From positions 1-44,895 of the forward strand of contig CAIVUX010000011.1 of NCBI GenBank assembly GCA_903909215.1: a stretch of 44,895 nt of DNA, in the 5' to 3' direction. Of this stretch, positions 36,846 through 44,673 are shown one piece after another. The position numbers and the translations under genes were made by a program. This DNA comes from an uncultured Ferrovum sp. Its GTDB lineage: Bacteria; Pseudomonadota; Gammaproteobacteria; Burkholderiales; Ferrovaceae. Each line of letters starts with the position of its first letter. The first letter of the stretch is position 1. The notes beneath the pieces are model-generated. The model ran no database searches and was not told where the DNA came from. It saw only the letters and a list, made by a program, of their open reading frames with translations.

Positions 36846-36904
36846 GATGAGCTCCATTGAACAGTACCAGAGAGATTTCGCCCCCTCAGCTGGCGGACGG
36901 ATGG

Positions 36905-37507
36905 TTAGAGCATGGATCCGTTCCGAATAACCCCTACCCCCAACCCTTCAATCACCACAGAATCGCGACGCAAGTCTAAAGTGATGGGTTGAAAATCAGG
37001 ATTTTCCGGCAATAATTTGGCGTGATAACCTTCTTGTTGATAGCGCTTCACAGTGACCTCATCGCCCAAACGGGCCACGACGATTTGACCATTGCGCACT
37101 TGGGTGGTGGCATGAACCGCCAGCAAGTCGTTATCGAGAATGCCCGCATCGCGCATACTCAACCCCCGAACGCGCAGCAAATAGTCGGCGCGGGGGGTAA
37201 ACATTTGAGGGTCTACACGGTATCGGGATTCGATATGCTCTATGGCCAGAATGGGGCTGCCGGCGGCCACACGGCCTACTAGCGGAATGCCGCCCATTTC
37301 TTTAAGACGGATGCCGCGCGAGGAGCCTGCGATAAGCTCAATGGCGCCCTTGCGATCCAGGGCACGCAAATGATCTTCAGCGGCGTTGGCAGACTTAAAA
37401 CCCATACCCAAAGCCAATTCAGCGCGGGTGGGGGGTACCCCATGGGTTTCAAAGTGCTGCGTAATCCACTCTAAAATTTGTTGCTGACGCGCGGTGAGTT
37501 CGTTCAT
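36905..37507 (-). CDS. lexA: SOS repressor LexA
   Basis: ATG at 37505-37507 with AAGGAG upstream gives 200 residues. The winged helix-turn-helix ([30 protein letters not shown]) is followed by the self-cleavage site A82-G83 and the catalytic S117 ([10 protein letters not shown]) and K154 (TVKRY). On RecA-ssDNA contact it cuts itself and frees SOS genes. A LexA box sits just upstream, so the gene controls itself and the two genes behind it. Confidence 0.97.
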   Translation of the reverse strand: MNELTARQQQILEWITQHFETHGVPPTRAELALGMGFKSANAAEDHLRALDRKGAIELIAGSSRGIRLKEMGGIPLVGRVAAGSPILAIEHIESRYRVDPQMFTPRADYLLRVRGLSMRDAGILDNDLLAVHATTQVRNGQIVVARLGDEVTVKRYQQEGYHAKLLPENPDFQPITLDLRRDSVVIEGLGVGVIRNGSML

Positions 37508-37521
37508 GGCGTTCTCCTTTA

Positions 37522-37537
37522 CTGTATTTTTATACAG
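37522..37537 (-). promoter_or_regulatory. LexA box
   Basis: CTGTATTTTTATACAG, a perfect CTGT-N8-ACAG SOS box, 15-30 bases upstream of the lexA ATG. It should repress the lexA, sulA-like and ParBc_2 genes together. Confidence 0.95.
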
Positions 37538-37542
37538 TATCG

Positions 37543-37592
37543 GAAAAAAAGCAACCCCCTCAATCAATCGGGTGATTTAAGACTGAGGGGGT
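37543..37592 (-). terminator. Intrinsic terminator of the small membrane gene
   Basis: On the minus strand a 9-base stem, ACCCCCTCA (37554-37562) with TGAGGGGGT (37584-37592), around a 21-base loop, is followed by GC and a run of seven T (37544-37550). It follows the stop of the 69-residue protein and shields the lexA promoter. The loop is long, but the stem and T run are clear. Confidence 0.65.
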
Positions 37593-37600
37593 GTATGGCG

Positions 37601-37810
37601 TTATTTTGCGGCGAGCGTCTTTTCTAAGGCTGCAATGGCGGCATCCCGGCCGTTCACCATGGCTTCTAAACCCTGAATTTGGGTCATTGCCAATGCCAAT
37701 TCACCGTTATCAGGAACGGACGATGGAGCAGGTTTACTGGAAGCGCCTGAGCCGCGCAACACCCAGCCCACCACCACACCCACCACTGCCGCTACGATCC
37801 ATTCAGCCAT
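37601..37810 (-). CDS. Small membrane-anchored coiled-coil protein
   Basis: The 69-residue protein starts with a membrane helix (WIVAAVVGVVVGWVL, 4-18), a basic/polar Ser-Pro linker and a C-terminal coiled coil (LALAMTQIQGLEAMVNGRDAAIAALEKTLAAK). GGGAG precedes the ATG (37808-37810) at a good distance, and a terminator follows, so it is a real, separate gene. It resembles small DUF-type membrane proteins of unknown role. Nothing ties it to the neighbouring lexA or hydrolase genes. Confidence 0.7.
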   Translation of the reverse strand: MAEWIVAAVVGVVVGWVLRGSGASSKPAPSSVPDNGELALAMTQIQGLEAMVNGRDAAIAALEKTLAAK

Positions 37811-37886
37811 AACATTCTCCCATCATCGATTATTTTAAAGTGACATCAGTCGCTACATTACGCTGAATGACCATGTTTTGCCAACC

Positions 37887-38600
37887 TTAAGAGCTCTGCG
37901 CCGGGGCCATATAAATAGACAGGAATTCCAAAGATCGTCCACGCGCCAGCGCCGCAGCACTTTGGTTGTACATGGGGCGACCCCAGCAGTTAAAGCCATG
38001 GTCTACACCTGGATAGGACAGCACCCAAGCATCTCCTTTTTTATCAAACAGTTTGGATATCGACTTCACGGCTGCGGCTGGTATATAGGCGTCTTTTTCT
38101 GCAAAATGAAGCAAAATGGGGCAGTGAATTTGACTGGCTTGCTTTAAATAGCCTTCAATACCGGCACCGTAATAACAAATACTGGCATCAACCGACCCGC
38201 TGGCGGCGGTTAAATACGACAACAGACCGCCCATGCAATAGCCCAAACTGGCCACCCGCCCGGTCACCTCAGGGCGTGCGCGTAAGGTTTTAGCGCCCAC
38301 CGTAATATCTTTAATGGCCAAATCTATATCCAAGCACGTCATCAAGCCGAATCCTTCTTTAAAACCCGCCTCGTCATAGCCCAAATTAACACGCGGCTTC
38401 ATGCGCCAGAAAAGGTCAGGCGCCAACACCACATAGCCATCCAAGGCGTACTGGTCGGCCACGGTGCGGATATGCTCATTCACGCCAAAGATTTCTTGAA
38501 TCAACACGATGCCGGGTCCCGTTCCTGTGGGAGGCAAACTTAAGTAACCTTCAAAACTTTCCCCTTCGGGGGTGGCGAGTTCAATCCATTGACCGTTCAT
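37887..38600 (-). CDS. Dienelactone hydrolase family protein
   Basis: ATG at 38598-38600 with GGAG upstream gives 237 residues; 13 further codons upstream are open but unlikely. The alpha/beta-hydrolase triad is C122 in LGYCMGGLL, D170 in AEKDAYIP and H201 in GVDHGFNC, with E36 (IQEIFG) as in true dienelactone hydrolases. Such enzymes open lactones in chlorocatechol breakdown or act as broader carboxymethylenebutenolidases. No aromatic-degradation genes are nearby, so the substrate is open. Confidence 0.88.
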   Translation of the reverse strand: MNGQWIELATPEGESFEGYLSLPPTGTGPGIVLIQEIFGVNEHIRTVADQYALDGYVVLAPDLFWRMKPRVNLGYDEAGFKEGFGLMTCLDIDLAIKDITVGAKTLRARPEVTGRVASLGYCMGGLLSYLTAASGSVDASICYYGAGIEGYLKQASQIHCPILLHFAEKDAYIPAAAVKSISKLFDKKGDAWVLSYPGVDHGFNCWGRPMYNQSAAALARGRSLEFLSIYMAPAQSS

Positions 38601-38740
38601 AAGGGCTCCGCTGGTTCGTGTAAAGGGCGATTTTCTCACAGCATCATGACAGAATTTGTAAGAAATTAACTCATTTAATAACGCGATTATTTGGCGCTAT
38701 TTGCCCACTGCCACAGGCTTATAAATGGCACGGTAAACAG

Positions 38741-40039
38741 ATGTCATCTGCTCATAAAGTGCTTTCAAAAATCTTTGGGCACGCCGCCTTTAAAGGGCAG
38801 CAAGAGGGCATTGTGCGCCACCTCATAGCAGGCCAACATGCTTTGGTGCTGATGCCAACGGGGGGCGGAAAATCACTGTGTTATCAGATACCCGCCTTGG
38901 TGCGCCCCGGCACCGCGCTGGTCGTGTCGCCCCTGATTGCGCTCATGCAAGACCAAGTGAACGCCTTGCAGATGTGTGGCATTGCAGCAGCCTATTTAAA
39001 CTCAACCCTGTCGCCCGAAGCGGTACATTACATCACCAGGCAACTACTGACAGAACAACTGAAGATTGTGTATCTGGCGCCTGAGCGGTTACTGAGACCA
39101 CAATTTTTAGCCCATCTAGATGATCTCTATAGGCGCCAGTCACTCTCACTATTTGCCATTGATGAAGCCCATTGCATCTCACAATGGGGCCATGACTTTC
39201 GTCCTGAGTATCGTCAGTTGCAATTATTAGAACAACGTTACCCGCAAGTTCCCCGCGTGGCCCTCACCGCCACGGCAGACGCCCACACAAGGGAGGACAT
39301 TGTGACGCTGTTGGGGTTGAGTGCGGGCAGGACATTTGTAGACAGTTTTGATCGCCCCAATATTTCATATGCACTTAACAGGCGTTATCATTGGCAGCGA
39401 CAGCTAGAAACTTTTTTATACCGTCGCCACGCACATCATTGCGGCATTATTTATTGTCGCACCAGACGTCTGGTGGAAGATGTGGCGCATTGGTTGCAGG
39501 AAGGCGGATGGGGCGCCCTGCCCTATCACGCAGGCATGAGTGCCGAGCGTCGTGAGTCTCATCAAGCGCGTTTCTTAAATTCACCTGATGTCATCATGGT
39601 GGCCACCATTGCATTTGGTATGGGGATCGATAAACCCGATGTGCGTTTTGTGGTGCATTTGGATTGCCCACGCAGTCTGGAAGGCTATTATCAAGAAACC
39701 GGTCGTGCCGGACGGGATGGCAAACCCGCGGATGCGCTCATGCTGTGGCATCCTGATCAAGCATTGCTCATGCGCAATCAATTGTGGCAGCAGGAACTAA
39801 ACACCGAACGGCAGGCTATAGAAGAACGCCGCCTGATGGCGTTGATTAACTATTGCGAAACAGCGCAATGTCGCCGGCAAACGCTGCTGAGCTACTTTGG
39901 AGAAGACTCTGCGGGACACTGCGGGCATTGCGATAATTGCACTGAAAACTATGGACAATGGAGCGGTGGGGAGAGGCGTTTTAACGGGGTAACCTTCGCC
40001 GCTGATCAATTCACGCCCAGAATGTCACGAACACGGTAG
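38741..40039 (+). CDS. recQ: Short RecQ-family helicase lacking RQC and HRDC
   Basis: The 432-residue protein has the SF2 helicase core: GGGKS Walker A (41-45), DEAH (141-144), ALTATA motif III, YHAGMS and the GRAGRDG motif VI (321-327). The RecQ zinc module is intact with C377, C394, C397 and C400. The protein then stops after about 32 more residues, so the winged-helix RQC and HRDC domains of E. coli RecQ (609 residues) are missing. tRNA-Leu begins 12 bases beyond the stop, so no lost C-terminus can lie downstream. RecQ unwinds forks and recombination intermediates; without RQC/HRDC the DNA preference may differ. Confidence 0.88.
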   Translation: MSSAHKVLSKIFGHAAFKGQQEGIVRHLIAGQHALVLMPTGGGKSLCYQIPALVRPGTALVVSPLIALMQDQVNALQMCGIAAAYLNSTLSPEAVHYITRQLLTEQLKIVYLAPERLLRPQFLAHLDDLYRRQSLSLFAIDEAHCISQWGHDFRPEYRQLQLLEQRYPQVPRVALTATADAHTREDIVTLLGLSAGRTFVDSFDRPNISYALNRRYHWQRQLETFLYRRHAHHCGIIYCRTRRLVEDVAHWLQEGGWGALPYHAGMSAERRESHQARFLNSPDVIMVATIAFGMGIDKPDVRFVVHLDCPRSLEGYYQETGRAGRDGKPADALMLWHPDQALLMRNQLWQQELNTERQAIEERRLMALINYCETAQCRRQTLLSYFGEDSAGHCGHCDNCTENYGQWSGGERRFNGVTFAADQFTPRMSRTR

Positions 40040-40051
40040 AATACCGCCACT

Positions 40052-40140
40052 GCCCGGATGGTGAAATTGGTAGACACAAGGGACTTAAAATCCCTCGGCC
40101 CTCATCGGCCATGCCGGTTCAAGTCCGGCTCTGGGCACCA
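40052..40140 (+). tRNA. tRNA-Leu (UAA)
   Basis: The 89 bases fold as a class II tRNA. The acceptor arm GCCCGGA pairs with TCTGGGC, with discriminator A and encoded CCA at 40138-40140. The anticodon stem AGGGA/TCCCT encloses the loop with TAA at 40086-40088, and a long variable arm and a T-arm (GCCGGTTCAAGTCCGGC) follow. It reads UUA/UUG leucine codons. Confidence 0.96.
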
Positions 40141-40144
40141 ATTT

Positions 40145-40174
40145 GGGGTCAGACCCCTCTAGGGGTCTGACCCC
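40145..40174. repeat. GGGGTCAGACCCC palindrome, copy 5
   Basis: GGGGTCAGACCCC, loop TCTA, GGGGTCTGACCCC: perfect 13-base stem, four bases after the tRNA CCA. It is followed by a partial repeat of its own end (TACATCTGACCCCTACATC, to 40193), which suggests local slippage or a broken second copy. It may end the recQ-tRNA transcript, though no T run follows. Confidence 0.92.
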
Positions 40175-40196
40175 TACATCTGACCCCTACATCGAA

Positions 40197-40254
40197 GCTT
40201 TCACGAATTCGTAAGAAAAAGATAAGACACATCGGTTACAAACTGAGGCGATTT
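40197..40254. repeat. Receptor-flanking direct repeat, copy A
   Basis: This 58-base stretch, from GCTTTCACGAATTCG to CGATTTTA, matches copy B at 42531-42590 at most positions, with a shared identical core of AAGACACATCGGTTACAAAC plus TG. It lies beyond the receptor stop, whereas B lies before the receptor start, and both have the same orientation. Confidence 0.85.
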
Positions 40255-40269
40255 TACTCGCCCCAGTTT
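40240..40269. terminator. Hairpin behind the TonB receptor gene
   Basis: AAACTGAGGCGA (40240-40251) pairs with TCGCCCCAGTTT (40258-40269), 12 bases with one wobble/mismatch, about 26 bases past the receptor stop on the minus strand. No long T run follows, so it could be a processing or stabilising hairpin rather than a true terminator. The left arm overlaps direct-repeat copy A. Confidence 0.5.
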
Positions 40270-40294
40270 CAGCATAACAAAAGAATTTATGTAT

Positions 40295-42508
40295 TTAGAA
40301 TGGTGCTGAAAAATTAACTTGGTAACTGCGGTTAGGTATTACATAAAACAAAGGGTTACCATTTGCATCAGAGTTAATAGAAGTCAGATTTCCTGTTTTA
40401 TCAAATAGGTTGTAAACACCCAAACCCACCTTGTACTTGCCTTCAAACTTATAACTCATATCAAAGTTGGTTATCGCGTAACCGCTTAAACGTAGATTGT
40501 TTCCATTTACATCCACGTTGCTATAAAAGTCACCAATATATTTCGTAACCAGTGATGCGTAAAGATTACCATCTTGGTGAATTAAACCAAACGCCGCGTT
40601 GGTTGTGGGTGCGTTTTGTAAAACTTTTCCACTTGGATCGGAATAATTATTTCTCGCAAAATTTCCATATACTGACAAGCCTTTAAACAACATGTAAGTT
40701 GCTTCAAGTTCAACGCCAGAATAAGTTACAGATGGAAGAACTGTTGCGCAATTGGTGAACCCTGACCCGCCTGGGCATGGTATACCAGTCGCAAGGTTGT
40801 TGGCATCAATGCGATAATAATCAACACCAAAGTTCAGCTTGTTGCTAACCCAATTCGTCCCAATCTGATAATTTTTTGTGGTGGTTGGATTCACTGTGCT
40901 CAAGTCAACGCCACTCTTATAAAACACATTCATGTTGGGCGCCAAGAAACCTTCTGAATACTGTGCGTAGGCAGACAGATTGGGGTTAATGGCATAACGC
41001 GTGTTAAGGGATTTAAGCACCTTGTCCCAAGTCTCGGAACCGGTGTATGGAACTAACGTTTTTTGGTTTACAGCAGCATTCATAGTGCGGGTGAAGGAAT
41101 CATACTTTACACCTGGTGTCACTTCCCAATCGGGGGTAATTTTCCAAACGTATTGTGCATAGCCTTGAATAGAATTAAGGTTGCTAAGCATGCTGCGGTC
41201 CACAGAACCAGGAGCGGTTGTGGAATATACCCCTTTTGTTACGATATTGTTTGGCGCGCCACCCAAGGTCCAATCGATTTGTTGTTCAAAGCGATCATCT
41301 TGCTGACGGTCGGCCCAAAACCCCATCTGCAATTTGTCTTGTCCAAAGTTATAGGTGGCTCTCAGGATGTCGCCGATGGAACGGTAATTATTGTGCATCT
41401 GGGCCCCTGGAACATTGCTTGGACCGTTAGCGGTACCGCCATCATTAATGGTATCTTGCAGCGTAACCGAACCGGTATTGGCGCCATAGAATCCATTGTG
41501 ATAATACGCGTAGGTATATAACTTATTATCCAGCGTCCACTTACCCATGTGACTCTTTAGCCCCACGTACTCAAAGTCGGTGCTTAGGTCATCGTAGTTA
41601 AAACCAGAATTGGATTCGCTTTGGACGTTATTCACTAGACCAAAGTTATAGCCATATTGGGATTGTTGCTGCGGGGTTGAACCATTGGGCACATGTTGCG
41701 TTGTATGGTTGTACATGGCAACGACAGTCAGGACCGTGTTGTCGGTTGCCAGTTTTTCAAACTTATAAAATGCATTATTTCTGGATTGGCCGCTGTTAGT
41801 CAGAAACCCATCAGAGTTTAAGTTCTTTAAGCTGAAATACATGCTCGAATCATTGGCATCTTTGTTGATACCACTGTTGTACTGTGCGCCCAGTAAACGC
41901 GTATTCCAACTACCGTAGGTGCCGAAAATTGTAGTGTCTGCAAGCACTGACGGCGCCTTGGATGATATGGCAATTGTGCCACCGTATGTGGCATCTCCAA
42001 TGGTACTGGCATCACCCGGACCGCGGTCTACAATAATTTGACCCATATCTTGTGGCATGAAATACACTGTTGAGTGATGGGTAAAGTCGTTTGAGTCGCC
42101 CCATGGTATGCCGTCAAAGGTGACATTGTATTGACCGTCTTGAAAGCCACGGATAGTGGGTGTGCCTCCGCCGCCGCCTGACTCCATAAGGCCGGGGCCG
42201 TTGGGCGCCATATCCACTACGCTGGGCGAAATACTAATGATCTCACTGTAGTTAGCGCCTGCGGCAGCATTTTCTTCAATATAGTGTTGCGAAATAATGG
42301 ACTGAGGCTGCGTGGCCACTAGCGAGGTTTGCGTTGGGGCTTGATAAACAGCTGAATTAACATCCACCGTTTTACCTGTGCCGCCCGTTGCTCCCACAGA
42401 ACCCAAGTCCACCGCTTGGTCTGCAAAGACAGGTGCTGCCATTTGAAGAAGTGCTGCAACAACCGCAACGTGCAAGGCACGACGCTTGAAGTGTGTGGTG
42501 GTGTTCAT
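40295..42508 (-). CDS. TonB-dependent outer-membrane receptor
   Basis: The 737-residue protein has a signal peptide (MNTTTHFKRRALHVAVVAALLQMAAPVFA, cut before DQAV), a plug domain (about 70-190, with TPTIRGFQDGQYNVTFDGIPWGD and IIVDRGPGDASTIGDATYGGTIAI) and a long beta-barrel ending in the aromatic F typical of outer-membrane proteins (YQVNFSAPF). Such receptors import large or scarce nutrients with TonB energy. GAGGGG precedes the ATG (42506-42508). The substrate is unknown. A secreted metallophosphatase, TonB and ExbD follow upstream on the same strand, so this is a coherent uptake cluster; phosphorus-linked substrates are one option, a metal chelate another. Confidence 0.9.
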   Translation of the reverse strand: MNTTTHFKRRALHVAVVAALLQMAAPVFADQAVDLGSVGATGGTGKTVDVNSAVYQAPTQTSLVATQPQSIISQHYIEENAAAGANYSEIISISPSVVDMAPNGPGLMESGGGGGTPTIRGFQDGQYNVTFDGIPWGDSNDFTHHSTVYFMPQDMGQIIVDRGPGDASTIGDATYGGTIAISSKAPSVLADTTIFGTYGSWNTRLLGAQYNSGINKDANDSSMYFSLKNLNSDGFLTNSGQSRNNAFYKFEKLATDNTVLTVVAMYNHTTQHVPNGSTPQQQSQYGYNFGLVNNVQSESNSGFNYDDLSTDFEYVGLKSHMGKWTLDNKLYTYAYYHNGFYGANTGSVTLQDTINDGGTANGPSNVPGAQMHNNYRSIGDILRATYNFGQDKLQMGFWADRQQDDRFEQQIDWTLGGAPNNIVTKGVYSTTAPGSVDRSMLSNLNSIQGYAQYVWKITPDWEVTPGVKYDSFTRTMNAAVNQKTLVPYTGSETWDKVLKSLNTRYAINPNLSAYAQYSEGFLAPNMNVFYKSGVDLSTVNPTTTKNYQIGTNWVSNKLNFGVDYYRIDANNLATGIPCPGGSGFTNCATVLPSVTYSGVELEATYMLFKGLSVYGNFARNNYSDPSGKVLQNAPTTNAAFGLIHQDGNLYASLVTKYIGDFYSNVDVNGNNLRLSGYAITNFDMSYKFEGKYKVGLGVYNLFDKTGNLTSINSDANGNPLFYVIPNRSYQVNFSAPF

Positions 42509-42530
42509 TAAAGCCCCTCAATTAATTTAA

Positions 42531-42590
42531 GCTGTCACGAATTCGCAACAAAGGAAAAGACACATCGGTTACAAACTGTGACGATTATTA
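42531..42590. repeat. Receptor-flanking direct repeat, copy B
   Basis: From GCTGTCACGAATTCG to ACGATTATTA, 23-82 bases before the receptor ATG, so probably part of its promoter region. It matches copy A at 40197-40254 with about 80% identity and one gap. Confidence 0.85.
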
Positions 42591-42641
42591 TGGAATGTGC
42601 TTAAGCTTTTATTACAAAAATTAAGTAACGGACAATAAATG

Positions 42642-43970
42642 CTATTTAGTTTGTAAGAAATTGTAAGGAGGTTGTTTCAGTTGTAGGTTAAATACATGTT
42701 TAACATTTCCGTGTACGTCCATCTCTCGCAGTTGCCAATGATCATTCATTTGTTCCAGCACAGAATAGCCAAACTCTTGGTCTGTTTGGGCTTCCAGAAT
42801 AGGAATGCCGGGAGCCGGTTCAAAATGATCAGGCAATGGTTTTGGGAAATGCGCATCCAGAGTTGATCCACTAAAACCCGTTAATAAAGTCAGCGGTTCA
42901 TGACCCGCTGTGCGGGCCAATTCGAAGGTATGCACATGCCCTTGAATGGTCATTTGAACGCCTTCCGGGAAAAACGCCTTCGATTGAAGGGTGGTGAGTG
43001 CCGCGATCAGGCTGGCGTTGCCCTTTTGCCAACCGCCGATGGGGTTGTAGCCAAAACCCAATACGGGGTGATGGAAAAGCAACCAATTGTTGGGTGTGTT
43101 GGCGGCCAGTGACACCACAGTTTTGAATTGGCGCGCATAGGTGGCCACCAAGGGTGAATCGGCTGCAGGTGACTTTTCTGAGGCGCCGGATGAATCAAAC
43201 ACAATCAATTGATCGGTGCCATTCAAGGGCACGGCATAGGGTTCGCTGTAATCAGTGCCCACATCTTGAGCCACATCACAGGCATGTCCGACACCAAAAG
43301 GATGAGGGTCCAGAAAACGAAACCACCCTTCCCCCGCCCGAGCACAAGATTCGTGATTGCCGCGCACCACCACCCAAGGGGCTGCTTGCATCAGTGGGCG
43401 CAGCGGATTAAACACATCCACTTGCCAAGTATCCCACCCATAGCCATAGGGGCTGCCTGCACAACCATCCATTAGACATGGGCTTTCGCGATAATGATAA
43501 TCACCTACATGAATCACCAGGTCGGGCTTTTCAGCAGCGGCACTGCGCGCCACTTCTGCCAAGGGCCATTGATTGGCATCGTTGCAGGCTTGATAGTCCA
43601 CGGGCGCCTTTATACGGCACCCCGAATCACCCATGAGCACAATCTTATGGGGATGGCTGTGGGCTTTGGGTAAGGGGTTACCGTTTAAAGTTACGGATTC
43701 GGCACCCATAGGCCATTCAATTTCACAGGTTTGTACCGGAAAAACGGCAGGATGCATACCGGCGGAAGGCATGTTTGATGCCGCCACTCGTATCCGCATG
43801 GGAAGTAATTGACGATCAGTCATCAGACTTGGGCACTGCGGCGCATCGGTCACCACGCGAATAATGGGTTGACCCGCGGGACCTAAAATTACAAAGGCAT
43901 TTTCAATGGGTGTTGCCGCATAAGCTGTAACCGTTTGTGCGCAGGCCGCATAAGCCAACACCACCATCAT
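42642..43970 (-). CDS. Secreted metallophosphoesterase (calcineurin-like)
   Basis: Motifs of the calcineurin-like family are in order: MGDSG, HVGDYHYRE, VVRGNHES, LLFHHP and IQGHVHTFE. These place two metals for phosphate-ester cleavage. I take ATG at 43968-43970 (442 residues), seven bases after the tonB stop, giving a short signal-like start MMVVLAYAACAQTVTAYA. An ATG at 44057 is also possible but overlaps tonB by 80 bases; a start in between would add the missing basic residues. The protein should act in the periplasm or outside. Being wedged between TonB and the receptor, it may free phosphate or trim the imported ligand. Substrate unknown. Confidence 0.85.
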   Translation of the reverse strand: MMVVLAYAACAQTVTAYAATPIENAFVILGPAGQPIIRVVTDAPQCPSLMTDRQLLPMRIRVAASNMPSAGMHPAVFPVQTCEIEWPMGAESVTLNGNPLPKAHSHPHKIVLMGDSGCRIKAPVDYQACNDANQWPLAEVARSAAAEKPDLVIHVGDYHYRESPCLMDGCAGSPYGYGWDTWQVDVFNPLRPLMQAAPWVVVRGNHESCARAGEGWFRFLDPHPFGVGHACDVAQDVGTDYSEPYAVPLNGTDQLIVFDSSGASEKSPAADSPLVATYARQFKTVVSLAANTPNNWLLFHHPVLGFGYNPIGGWQKGNASLIAALTTLQSKAFFPEGVQMTIQGHVHTFELARTAGHEPLTLLTGFSGSTLDAHFPKPLPDHFEPAPGIPILEAQTDQEFGYSVLEQMNDHWQLREMDVHGNVKHVFNLQLKQPPYNFLQTK

Positions 43971-43977
43971 TAATCGA

Positions 43978-44673
43978 TTAATGATTAAACTCCACCCAAA
44001 CTTGGAAGACGCGGGGTTGATTGGCCAGTCCCTCAGGAGGGGCTGGATAGTTGGCATCGCGCACCGCTTGCAAAGCCGCTTTATCTAGAGTGCTCATGCC
44101 ACTGGAAATCAACACATGCTCGCCACTATGGCGCCCCTGATCCAACTTAAACTCCACGCGCGTCCGTCCTGTGGCGCCCAACTCTCGGGCCGAATAGGGA
44201 AACACCAAGGCCGCTTGCACGGCGGCACGAATGCGCGCGCTATACACCGCCATTAAATCCGCATCGGTTTTTGTGGAGGCCACACGCACCGGGGGCGGTG
44301 GAGCGGGCTCCACAAAAGGCGTTGGGGCGACTTTTTCTACGGGTTGCGGGGCCTGCACAACGGGTTCAGGTTTGGGTGTTGGGGTCGGCTCGGGCGGTAG
44401 CGCTACTTTCTTTACAGGAGGGGGAGGCGCTTTGGGGATAGGCTTGGGCGGTTCTGGAACCTCCGGCTTTGGTTCAGGCGCCAAGCTATCCAACTGCAAG
44501 GTCACCACATCGCGCTGACTGGGGTGCACTTTAAGGATGCCAGAACTATAAATAACAACGGCCAAAATGAGGAGTATTGCTTCTACGCCCAACGCCAACA
44601 TCAACGCCTGTAGGTTGTCTCGCGGAACGATGGCGGATAGGGCGCCTCCGGGCACAGCGCGTTCAAGATGCAC
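43978..44673 (-). CDS. tonB: TonB-family energy transducer
   Basis: The 231-residue protein has one N-terminal membrane helix (LMLALGVEAILLILAVVIYSSG, about 24-45), a long Pro/Lys/Glu-rich rod (PEPKPEVPEPPKPIPKAPPPP and more, about 70-145) and the C-terminal TonB fold (FPYSARELGATGRTRVEFKLDQG ... VFQVWVEF). It carries proton-motive energy from ExbBD to outer-membrane receptors. The start GTG (44671-44673) overlaps the exbD stop by 11 bases. It is probably dedicated to the receptor of this cluster. Confidence 0.93.
   Translation of the reverse strand: MHLERAVPGGALSAIVPRDNLQALMLALGVEAILLILAVVIYSSGILKVHPSQRDVVTLQLDSLAPEPKPEVPEPPKPIPKAPPPPVKKVALPPEPTPTPKPEPVVQAPQPVEKVAPTPFVEPAPPPPVRVASTKTDADLMAVYSARIRAAVQAALVFPYSARELGATGRTRVEFKLDQGRHSGEHVLISSGMSTLDKAALQAVRDANYPAPPEGLANQPRVFQVWVEFNH

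Noticed and set aside
36846-36904. Second LexA box between lexA and the SulA-like gene
   Set aside because: Only a half-like CTGGTACTGTTC is present; it does not fit CTGT-N8-ACAG. The lexA box upstream explains control of all three genes.
40052-40140. tRNA-Leu as integration site of a mobile element
   Set aside because: No integrase lies nearby and no second copy of the tRNA 3' end was seen; the receptor-flanking repeats do not match the tRNA.
42531-42590. Pho box within the repeat before the TonB receptor
   Set aside because: GTCAC and GTAAC on the minus strand are about 10 bases apart, not the 11-base period of a Pho box, and the match is weak.
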